DNA from: Polyangium sp. y55x31
Lineage (GTDB): Bacteria; Myxococcota_A; Polyangia; Polyangiales; Polyangiaceae
DNA length: 64,000 bases
Direction of reading: 5' to 3'
NCBI RefSeq assembly: GCF_029946505.1
Contig: NZ_JARZHG010000005.1
Span: 372,001-436,000 of the forward strand
Shown: positions 16,431 through 23,761 of the stretch, in pieces
How the letters are laid out: each line of letters starts with the position of its first letter
Numbering within the stretch: the stretch's first letter is position 1
Position numbers and translations under genes: made by a program
Notes under the pieces: generated by a model
Database searches by the model: none
Seen by the model: only the letters and a program-made list of their open reading frames with translations
Told to the model about the DNA's origin: nothing

Positions 16431-16464
16431 GGGCCCTCCGCGACAGGGAAAACACGGAGGGCCC
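16431..16464 (-). other. Intercistronic hairpin between sdpC and sdpA
   Basis: GGGCCCTCCG at 16431-16440 and its exact complement at 16455-16464 form a 10-bp stem with a 14-base loop. It lies 15 bases after the sdpC stop and 30 bases before the sdpA start on the minus strand. There is no U-tract, so it more likely stabilises the sdpC message or partly attenuates transcription into sdpAB than terminates it fully. Confidence 0.6.
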
Positions 16465-16479
16465 CCGGGGCCGCGTCCT

Positions 16480-17088
16480 CTAGCGGCCGATGAGACCTCC
16501 TCCCGCCGCGAGATCCTGCGTCAGATTTCGCACGAGGTCCGTCCGATAAAGGCGGCTCTCGAGCACCCTGTCGAAGACCCGGTCTGCAAGGAAGGATTTG
16601 TGTTCGCCCTTCTGATCGCTCTTGGTATTGTCGGCATTCTGGCTTTTGTTGAGCGTGTCGACGTCGACGACGATGACGCCGTCGGCCCCGGCGACGGGGC
16701 TCACGACGCTGGAGAGGCGCGTCGCGGCGTCGAGGGCGTCCCCAACGGCGCGATCGACGCGCAGCGCATCGCCGCTCGTGACATCCGCCCTGAATTGCGG
16801 TAGAAATGCCGGCTCCTTCTCCTTCAGCAGCGCCACGAATTCGGCAGCGGTGCTCTCGTCCGTCACCTTCGAATGCTCCTCGGGGCAAAGAGGCGCCGCC
16901 GGGCCGACGCCGAAGAAAATGCCGCTGAAAAGATCCTCCGCCGAGAGCGCCTGCGGATCCACGCCGAAGACCTCGTCCCGGGCCTTCACGTCCTCCCCCT
17001 GCGAGCACGCCAGGAGGGACAGGGATGTGACGATCGCGACGCACATGGTCCATCCCAATGCACGAAAGATCTGGTTCCGACCGAACAT
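16480..17088 (-). CDS. sdpC: SdpC-like toxin precursor
   Basis: 202 residues with GGGAGGA at a good distance before the ATG. The N-terminus has a signal sequence ending in LLACS, so it may be a lipoprotein (Cys28). The SdpC hallmark follows: ALSAEDLFSGIFFGVGPAAPLCPE at about 47-70. Bacillus SdpC is secreted as a precursor from whose C-terminal part a 42-residue hydrophobic peptide with one disulfide is cut. Here the C-terminal 60 residues are hydrophilic (KSDQKGEHKSFLADRVFDRV), contain no cysteine and no hydrophobic block. The family call rests on the N-terminal motif and on the sdpA and sdpB genes directly downstream. Confidence 0.78.
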   Translation of the reverse strand: MFGRNQIFRALGWTMCVAIVTSLSLLACSQGEDVKARDEVFGVDPQALSAEDLFSGIFFGVGPAAPLCPEEHSKVTDESTAAEFVALLKEKEPAFLPQFRADVTSGDALRVDRAVGDALDAATRLSSVVSPVAGADGVIVVDVDTLNKSQNADNTKSDQKGEHKSFLADRVFDRVLESRLYRTDLVRNLTQDLAAGGGLIGR

Positions 17089-17304
17089 GGAATCCTCCCT
17101 TTTCGCGGGGGTTTACCTGCCGCAAAGAGGTTCGTCCTTTTCGCTGCCGTCGCGCACCGGAGTGTGCGCGGCGGTGCCTTTCGACCCTCTGGCGGCCCGG
17201 ACGGTGCAAACGACACACCATGGGCGCGCGTGAATGAGAACGAAGGGAGCGCTCGGAGGGGAAATCTTGTCGATCCTTCCCGCTGGCCTTATCGTCTTCT
17301 CGAC

Positions 17305-18093
17305 ATGTCCTGGAAAAAGTACCTTCTTCTCCCGCAGCTCCTCTCGTACGCCGCGCGCGCGCCCCGCGATCCGGCGAAAGCGTGGGATCGCTTCTGGAGC
17401 GAGATCCGGCGCACGGGGAACCGCGGGGAGGTGCTTTGGGATACGGAGGATCCCCGGGAAATCGAGGAGGTCCTGAAACGCGTCACCACCCATTTCGCGC
17501 CCGACTTGCCCGTGATCGACATCGGCTGCGGCAATGGGAGGTTTTCGCGGCTCCTCGCCGCTCGTTATCCCAAGGTCGTCGGCCTCGACGTGTCGAGCCA
17601 CGCCATCGAGAAGGCGCGGGAGGAGTCCGCCGGGATCGAAAACCTTTCTTTCCACGTCGCCGACATCAGCATCCCATACGCGCTCCGATGGCTCGTGGAC
17701 GAGCTCGGCGAGGCCAATGTCTTCATGCGTGGCGTCCTCCACGTCCTCGATCCCAAGCGCCGCGCCGTGGCGGTCGAGAACATGCGCGGCGCGCTCGGCG
17801 CGCGGGGCGTGCTTTATCTATCGGAGAGCAGCATCGACGGCGATCCGCTCGATCACATGGTGCTGCAAGGCGCGACCCCGACGTACATGCCCGAGCCGGT
17901 GCGCAAGGTCGTCGCTGCCGGCGTGAGGCCGCCGTCCCGTTTCGGCGACGCCGAGGTCCGCGAATACTTCCCCGGCGCCGTCTGGGAGATCCTGGAGAGC
18001 GGCCCCACCGTCATGTACACGCTGCCGCTGCGAACACCCGACAAAATAGAGGCATTGCCGAGTTATTTCGCGCTCGTGCGCCGCCGGGGATGA
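17305..18093 (+). CDS. Class I SAM-dependent methyltransferase
   Basis: 262 residues. Motif I is VIDIGCGNGRF (70-80), the acidic end of beta 2 is GLDVS (Asp95), motif II and following are in HVADIS and VFMRGVLHVLDP. No substrate-specific region is recognisable; the family includes small-molecule and thiopurine-type enzymes. It is divergent from the sdpC operon with 216 bp between starts, so the two could share a control region. Whether it is functionally linked to the toxin genes is unknown. Confidence 0.85.
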   Translation: MSWKKYLLLPQLLSYAARAPRDPAKAWDRFWSEIRRTGNRGEVLWDTEDPREIEEVLKRVTTHFAPDLPVIDIGCGNGRFSRLLAARYPKVVGLDVSSHAIEKAREESAGIENLSFHVADISIPYALRWLVDELGEANVFMRGVLHVLDPKRRAVAVENMRGALGARGVLYLSESSIDGDPLDHMVLQGATPTYMPEPVRKVVAAGVRPPSRFGDAEVREYFPGAVWEILESGPTVMYTLPLRTPDKIEALPSYFALVRRRG

Positions 18094-18096
18094 AGC

Positions 18097-20352
18097 CTAC
18101 TTCATTCGAGGCACGTACCGCTCCACCGACACGTACTGGTTCGGCCACCGCATCACGTATCCCTGCTCCGCTGCGGCGTGCCGCGTCCAGTAAGGATCGA
18201 ACAGGTGCGCCCGCGCCAGCACGCAAAGATCCGCCCTTCCCGCGGCGATGATGCTGTTCACGTCGGCATAACTCTGGATGTTGCCGACGGTCATCGTCGG
18301 CACCTTCGCCTCGAGCCGCACGAGCTCGCTGAACGGCGTCTGGAAGAGCCGCCCGTACACCGGCCTCGCCGACGGATCGGTTTGTCCAGCCGATACATCC
18401 ACGATGTCGACCCCGTGCTCCTTCAGCGCCACGGCGAGCTTGATCACGTCCTCCGGCGTGATCCCGCCCGGCGCCCAGTCCGTCGCCGAGATACGCACGC
18501 TCGTCGGTTTGTCCTTCGGCCACGCCGCCCGCACCGCGTCGAAGACCTCGAGCGGGAACCGCAGGCGATTCTCGATCGATCCGCCATATTCGTCGGTGCG
18601 TCGGTTCGTGATCGGCGACAGGAAGCTCGCGAGCAGATACCCGTGGGCCATGTGCACCTCGATGAGGTCGAAGCCCGCCTCGTCGGCCAGCTTCGTCGCC
18701 GTCACGAAATCGGCCTTCACGCGGTCCATGTCCTCGCGATCCATCGCGCGCGGCACGGGGCTGTGCGGCAGATACGGAATCGCAGACGCGGCGAGGAGCG
18801 GCCAGCCGCCCGATTCGAGCGGTTGATCCATGCCCTCCCACATTCGCTTCGTCGATCCTTTGCGGCCCGCGTGGGCGATCTGCACCCCGATTTTCGCCGT
18901 GGAGAACTGGTGCACGAATTCGGTGACCCGTCGCCACGCGGCCACGTGGCCCGCCCGGTAGAGGCCCGTGCATCCGGGCGTGATGCGGCCCTCGGCGCTC
19001 ACGTCCGTCATCTCGGCGATCACGAGCCCCGCGCCGCCGACCGCGCGGCTGCCGAGATGCACGAGGTGCCAATCGTTCGGCTCGCCGTCCTCCGCCGAAT
19101 ACTGGCACATCGGCGAGACGACCACGCGATTGTCGAGGAGCAGCTTGCCGAGCCGATACGGCGTGAACATCGGCGGCGGCGGCTCTTTCGACTCGATCCG
19201 CACGCCCGTTTGCTCCTCCGCCTTTGCCGCGACCCAGGCGTCGACTTCACGCACGAGCGCCGGATCCCGCACCTTCAGGTTCTCGTGCGTCACGCGCAGG
19301 CTACGCGTCAGCATGCTGAAATTGAACTGGAGCGGCTCGAGATCCATGTATCGCTCGGTGTTCTCGAACCACTCCAGGCTCACCTGCGCCGCGCGCTGAA
19401 GCGTCTCCACCTTCGGCCGCCGATCCGCCTCGTACGCGGCGAGCGCGCCTTCGAGGCTACCGTGCGCGTCGAGCGCGTCCGCCAGGCTGATCGCGTCCTC
19501 CAGCGCGAGCTTCGTCCCGGAGCCGATGGAGAAATGCGCCGTATGCACGGCGTCCCCCACGAGGACCACGTTTTCCCAGGAAAACCGTTCATTGTGGATC
19601 GTGGGAAAACTCCGCCAGACACTTTTGTTCTTGAGCAGCCGGTGCCCCGCGAGCCGCGGCGCGAAGAGCTTCTCGCAGTACACGAGCGTCTCGTCCTCGG
19701 TCGCCCGATCGAGCCCCGCGCGGCGCCACGTCTCCTCGCGGCACTCCACGATGAACGTCGATCGTTCGGGCTCGTAACGATAGGCGTGCACCCGGAAGAG
19801 GCCGTGCTCGTTCTCGTCGAAGTAAAACGTGAACGCGTCGAACGGGAACGTCGTGCCGAGCCAGACGAAGCGGTTCGGCCGCCCGTCGATGCGCGTGCCG
19901 AAGTGCGGCTGATACAAGCTCCGCACGCCGCTGTTCACGCCGTCCGCCGCGACCACGAGATCACTCGCGCGCCGGATCGCCTCGAAGTCCGTGGCCTCGT
20001 GCTCGAAGCGGAGCACGACGCCGAGCTCCTCGGCGCGGGCCTGCAAGATCGTGAGCAGCCGTTGCCGGGATAGGCCGCTGAAGCCGTGCCCGGTCGAGAC
20101 GAGCCGTTCGCCGCGGTAGAACGTGTGGATGTCGTCCCAGTGCGCGAGGCTCTTCCGGATCGCGTCGTAGACCGGCCTGTCGACGCCCTCCAGGTTGTCG
20201 AGCGTCGCGTCCGAGAAGACCACGCCGAAGCCGAACGTGTCGTCCGGCCGGTTGCGTTCGAGGACCACGACCTCGCGCGAAGGGTCGCGCTTCTTGGCCA
20301 GGATGGCGAGGTAGAGGCCGCTGGGTCCGCCGCCGATGCACGTGATCTTCAA
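18097..20352 (-). CDS. Bifunctional salicylyl-CoA 5-hydroxylase / anthraniloyl-CoA monooxygenase-like flavoprotein
   Basis: 751 residues from TTG 20352 with GGAGGA upstream. Residues 1 to about 385 are a flavin monooxygenase: GGGPSG at 7-12, the [12 protein letters not shown] segment near 133-144 and the second FAD motif [16 protein letters not shown] at 264-279. From about 395 an old-yellow-enzyme (NADH:flavin oxidoreductase) domain follows: [11 protein letters not shown] at 413-423, later [10 protein letters not shown] and the [10 protein letters not shown] segment. This two-domain order and length match salicylyl-CoA 5-hydroxylase and 2-aminobenzoyl-CoA monooxygenase, which hydroxylate and, in the latter, reduce the ring of aromatic CoA thioesters. 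No CoA ligase or ring-opening gene is next to it. Confidence 0.85.
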   Translation of the reverse strand: MKITCIGGGPSGLYLAILAKKRDPSREVVVLERNRPDDTFGFGVVFSDATLDNLEGVDRPVYDAIRKSLAHWDDIHTFYRGERLVSTGHGFSGLSRQRLLTILQARAEELGVVLRFEHEATDFEAIRRASDLVVAADGVNSGVRSLYQPHFGTRIDGRPNRFVWLGTTFPFDAFTFYFDENEHGLFRVHAYRYEPERSTFIVECREETWRRAGLDRATEDETLVYCEKLFAPRLAGHRLLKNKSVWRSFPTIHNERFSWENVVLVGDAVHTAHFSIGSGTKLALEDAISLADALDAHGSLEGALAAYEADRRPKVETLQRAAQVSLEWFENTERYMDLEPLQFNFSMLTRSLRVTHENLKVRDPALVREVDAWVAAKAEEQTGVRIESKEPPPPMFTPYRLGKLLLDNRVVVSPMCQYSAEDGEPNDWHLVHLGSRAVGGAGLVIAEMTDVSAEGRITPGCTGLYRAGHVAAWRRVTEFVHQFSTAKIGVQIAHAGRKGSTKRMWEGMDQPLESGGWPLLAASAIPYLPHSPVPRAMDREDMDRVKADFVTATKLADEAGFDLIEVHMAHGYLLASFLSPITNRRTDEYGGSIENRLRFPLEVFDAVRAAWPKDKPTSVRISATDWAPGGITPEDVIKLAVALKEHGVDIVDVSAGQTDPSARPVYGRLFQTPFSELVRLEAKVPTMTVGNIQSYADVNSIIAAGRADLCVLARAHLFDPYWTRHAAAEQGYVMRWPNQYVSVERYVPRMK

Positions 20353-20429
20353 CGTCGATCCTCCGGTTCCTGCGCGGAGGGGAGACCACGATGGCGAAGA
20401 CGTCAAGGGGTATGGTAGACGCTCTGGCC

Positions 20430-21788
20430 ATGACCCGGTGCGTTGCGCTCGCCACCTCGCTTGCCGCACTGTCGGCCTCGTGCGCCTCTGCGCCCACGCC
20501 GCAGCACAGCGGCAAACCCGAGTCGTCGCGCGAGCCGCCCGCGGCCTTGCAGGCGCCCGCGCCCCGCGAGCCCTCGCCGCTCGTCAGCGTGAGGGACCCG
20601 TACAATGTCCCCGCGAACCCATTGATCGACGGCGACATCGCCGAATGGGGTTCGCTCCTGCCGCAAGCGCCCGTGGAGAAACCGTCTCCCGCCGATCCGA
20701 ATCCGCGCGACGCGCCCTCGCACCTGGCCTTCGCGCTCACGAAGGACGGCGCGTTCGTCGCGGCGGATCTCGCCGAGCTCTCGAAAGACGGGATCTGGCT
20801 CGCCTTTGGGTTCTCTCCCTCGACGCCCGCTCCCTCGTCCGGCGTCGAGGCGCACGAGGCGCGATTCGAGCGGATGTTCCGGCTCGACAAGAAGGGCCTT
20901 TTCCAGGTGAGCGAGAGCGGCGCGCTCGTCCCGGTCCCGAGCTCCGTCACGGCCATGGCATTCACGCCGCGCGGAATGACCATCGAGGCACGGATCCCCG
21001 TCGCGGCGTATCCCCGCGCGTCGGCCGCGCCGATCGCCGCGGCGCGGGTCCAGGCCATCGCCGCGACGACGTCCGCGCCGCCGAAGATCGACCGCGCAAA
21101 ATGGATCGACGTCGCCGCGCCCGAGCCCGTGGAGTTCGAGCCGCACGCCGCTCTCCGCGTCGCGGTCTACCGGCAGAATCTCGCCGAGCGAAGGCCGTTC
21201 GGCCTCTCGTATTCCCCGGCAGACCCAGACCGCATCGAGACGAGCCGCCATCCAGGCAAGGACACGTCCTCCGTCGTGACCTCGGAGAGCCTTCTTTACG
21301 TGCCTGAACGGAGGCTCGGCGATGTCGAGATCGGTCATACGTCCGCCGTGTTGCCCTCCATCGCCATTTTCAAAGGGGGCGAGTTCGTGGATCTCGTCGA
21401 CGTCGCGGACATCGGAGAAGAGCCGATGGGTATCGTCGAACGAAACAAGCAAATCCACGTCTTCAGTTATTCGCAGACGGACACGCTCGACGCCGCGGGC
21501 ACCCAGGCAGGATGGTCGGTCCTCGCCGTGGACGAGTACGGCACCGTTCTGTATCCGTTCAACGGGGAGACGGGGGTCGGCCGTTGGGAAAAGGTCTACG
21601 AGATCCATTCGGACAAATTCGATTGGTTCGGCATGCGCGGCGTACCCCGCGAATATGCGGACGAGGAGACGCCGCGGGCGATCGAGATCCTGTGGCGCTT
21701 CGACAAGCAGTTCGGCGGCTACATGCCGACGACGCGCCCGCTCGCCACACTGCCGCCCCCGAAGCCAAAGCCCCGCAAGAAGCCTTGA
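20430..21788 (+). CDS. Exported lipoprotein of unknown function, CBM9-like region
   Basis: 452 residues. The start at 20430 gives a signal peptide with lipobox-like LSASC (Cys18). Residues from about 55 ([11 protein letters not shown]) onward have the opening of a family 9 carbohydrate-binding or DOMON-like sandwich (LIDGDIAEW, then [11 protein letters not shown]). The rest is beta-rich with [29 protein letters not shown] and ends in a Pro/Lys-rich tail. It is divergent from the flavoprotein gene. I cannot assign a ligand or activity. Confidence 0.7.
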   Translation: MTRCVALATSLAALSASCASAPTPQHSGKPESSREPPAALQAPAPREPSPLVSVRDPYNVPANPLIDGDIAEWGSLLPQAPVEKPSPADPNPRDAPSHLAFALTKDGAFVAADLAELSKDGIWLAFGFSPSTPAPSSGVEAHEARFERMFRLDKKGLFQVSESGALVPVPSSVTAMAFTPRGMTIEARIPVAAYPRASAAPIAAARVQAIAATTSAPPKIDRAKWIDVAAPEPVEFEPHAALRVAVYRQNLAERRPFGLSYSPADPDRIETSRHPGKDTSSVVTSESLLYVPERRLGDVEIGHTSAVLPSIAIFKGGEFVDLVDVADIGEEPMGIVERNKQIHVFSYSQTDTLDAAGTQAGWSVLAVDEYGTVLYPFNGETGVGRWEKVYEIHSDKFDWFGMRGVPREYADEETPRAIEILWRFDKQFGGYMPTTRPLATLPPPKPKPRKKP

Positions 21789-21846
21789 TCCGAAGGCCGG
21801 AACGGCAGCCTTGCGGCGCCCGCGTGACTTTGCCATCCTGCCGGCC

Positions 21847-22413
21847 ATGAACGGATCGCCCCGCCTCCTCCCGCTCCTCGTGATCGCCGCGCTCGGCCTC
21901 GCGGCTTGCAAGGACGACAAGCCCGCGTCGGCGAAAGCCGATCCGGCAAACCCCCACGCCGTAGACGAGTCCAAGCCGCTCGAAGTGGGAGACGCCGCGC
22001 CCGACGTGACGCTGAAGCTCACGGACGGCAAGGAGGTCAAGCTGTCGAGCCTGAAGGGCAAGCAGGTCCTCGTGTATTTCTATCCGAAGGACGATACGCC
22101 GGGGTGCACCGTCGAGGCGCAGGGCCTGCGCGACGGCTGGGCCGATATCCAGGCCGCCGGCCTCGAGGTGTATGGCGTCTCGACGCAGGACGCCGAGAGT
22201 CACAAAGCGTTCATCGAGAAACACAAGCTGCCGTTCCCGCTCGTCGTGGACACGGACGGCGCCGTGACGAAGGCGTTCCGCGTGCCGACGCGGCTCTCGT
22301 TCGCCGCGCGGCAATCGTTCCTGATCGGGAAAGATGGGAAGATCAAGCACGTGTGGCTCGAGGTGGATCCGAAGGAGCACGCCTCGACCGTGATCGCCGC
22401 CGCGAAGAGCTGA
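21847..22413 (+). CDS. Peroxiredoxin lipoprotein (BCP/PrxQ type)
   Basis: 188 residues, signal peptide with lipobox GLAAC (Cys21). The AhpC/TSA domain runs from about 40: VGDAAPDVTLKLTDGKEV, then LVYFYPKDDTPGCTVEA with the peroxidatic Cys in TPGCT and the usual reductively active PrxQ spacing altered: there is no second Cys five residues later (TVEAQ), so it would be a 1-Cys enzyme or use another thiol. It reduces peroxides at the cell envelope. It is followed by a hairpin terminator. Confidence 0.9.
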   Translation: MNGSPRLLPLLVIAALGLAACKDDKPASAKADPANPHAVDESKPLEVGDAAPDVTLKLTDGKEVKLSSLKGKQVLVYFYPKDDTPGCTVEAQGLRDGWADIQAAGLEVYGVSTQDAESHKAFIEKHKLPFPLVVDTDGAVTKAFRVPTRLSFAARQSFLIGKDGKIKHVWLEVDPKEHASTVIAAAKS

Positions 22414-22421
22414 CATCAAAA

Positions 22422-22451
22422 AAGGGGGCCCGACGTATGCCGAGCCCCCTT
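22422..22451. terminator. Bidirectional intrinsic terminator
   Basis: AAGGGGGC (22422-22429) pairs with GCCCCCTT (22444-22451) around a 14-base loop. An A-run on the left and TT plus a T-rich stretch (TTCGTTCCTTCTC) on the right suit termination in both directions. It separates the convergent peroxiredoxin and lipoprotein genes. Confidence 0.72.
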
Positions 22452-22477
22452 CGTTCCTTCTCGGGTTTTACGCCGGA

Positions 22478-23617
22478 TCAATCCTGCGGCACGCCCGTCT
22501 TCGCGAGCTGATCGAGCGCCGCCTTGTACTCCGCCGGCACGTCCGCGAGCGCGGGCACGCCGAGCTCGGACAAGGACGCCTGGAAAAAGCCGCAGCTCGC
22601 GAGGTCACCGTCCGAGACCGCCTGGTCCTCCACGCCGTTCGTCGACGTCTTGAACGACAGATAGCTCTGCGCGAGCGCGTTGTCCCAGCACTCGATCGCG
22701 TCCGCAACCTGGCCCGAGGCGAGATCGCCGCCCGAAGCCTGCGCCTCGGCGCGGCCCTGGCCCTCGTTCACGAACGCGAGGCGCACGCCGACGTCCTCGG
22801 GCATGGCCTTCGCGGGATCTTCGTGCACGTCGAAAGCGCTCTTCCAGTCGATGAAATCGACCTTGTTCGTGCCGTCGTCGAGGCGGCCGTACAGGTAATC
22901 GAGATCCGCGGGCATCGTGTCGGGTTTGTCCTTGGGCACGAAGCCGCGCAGGGCCGCGAGGACGAGCGTCAGGTCACCCTTGTCCGTCGCGTCCTTGCCG
23001 TACACGGCCACGAAGCGTCCGCGGTCCATCGGCATGTTCGCGCCGTTCGGGTTGTTCGCCGTCTCGAACGCGTGATTCGCCTCGAAATCGAAGAGCGTGA
23101 TGCCCGAGCCGTGCTCCTTCGTGTCGGGATCCGGGTTCGCGCCGCCCCAGATGACCGGCACGAGGCCCGCGACGTCCTTGTCCTTGCCGCGCAAGATCGC
23201 GTAATGGTAGCGGAACTCCGCCCCCTCGCCCGCGTCCTTGATGTACGCGGCGATCGTCCCGAACCCGTTCTCGTTCTGGTACGGGCCCCAGAAGAACTCC
23301 TTCGTGTCGCTGTTGTACACCGTGGGCTCGATGCTCACGATGAGCTTCAAGGTCGCGATGATGTACCCGACCGAGCCGTTGATCCCGAGCGCGATTTCCG
23401 CCGATCCGGCCGGATAGATTGCCGGATCGCCGACCTTCGCCCCGCTCGATGCCTTCGGCGAGGAAGCCATGATCTGCGTCTCGCTGGGGACGGCCGCGCG
23501 GTATTGCGCGAGCAGCGCTTGATCGATCGCGTCCCCCTCACCACCGTCGCCGCCGCCGCCGCAGCCGACGATGCCCACGGACAGCACAATGCCAGCGTAC
23601 TTCGCAAGTGCCTTCAT
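22478..23617 (-). CDS. Lipoprotein of unknown function
   Basis: 379 residues with signal peptide and lipobox IVGC (Cys19) followed by a Gly-rich stretch. The mature part has no catalytic motif that I recognise; it contains NGSVGYIIATLKLIVSIEPTV near 80-100 and a Ca-binding-like aspartate-rich part (NPDPDTKEHGSG). Two further cysteines near the C-terminus (IECWDN and LASCGFF) could form a disulfide. Probably an outer-membrane lipoprotein specific to this group of bacteria. Confidence 0.7.
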   Translation of the reverse strand: MKALAKYAGIVLSVGIVGCGGGGDGGEGDAIDQALLAQYRAAVPSETQIMASSPKASSGAKVGDPAIYPAGSAEIALGINGSVGYIIATLKLIVSIEPTVYNSDTKEFFWGPYQNENGFGTIAAYIKDAGEGAEFRYHYAILRGKDKDVAGLVPVIWGGANPDPDTKEHGSGITLFDFEANHAFETANNPNGANMPMDRGRFVAVYGKDATDKGDLTLVLAALRGFVPKDKPDTMPADLDYLYGRLDDGTNKVDFIDWKSAFDVHEDPAKAMPEDVGVRLAFVNEGQGRAEAQASGGDLASGQVADAIECWDNALAQSYLSFKTSTNGVEDQAVSDGDLASCGFFQASLSELGVPALADVPAEYKAALDQLAKTGVPQD

Positions 23618-23761
23618 GTCGTCGTTCCCCTCGTTAAGAAATGCCGGCGCTCGTGCGCCAGGATGGACAGGGAATCGCGATTGCGAGCGACTGTCAAGCC
23701 CCGAGCTGGCGACCGTAATGGCTCCGTTGCGATGGCGTAAAGGATTACGCAGCGGGGAGCT

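Noticed and set aside
17305-18093. Methyltransferase as part of the Sdp toxin operon
   Set aside because: It is divergent from sdpC and has no motif pointing to peptide modification; linkage is only adjacency.
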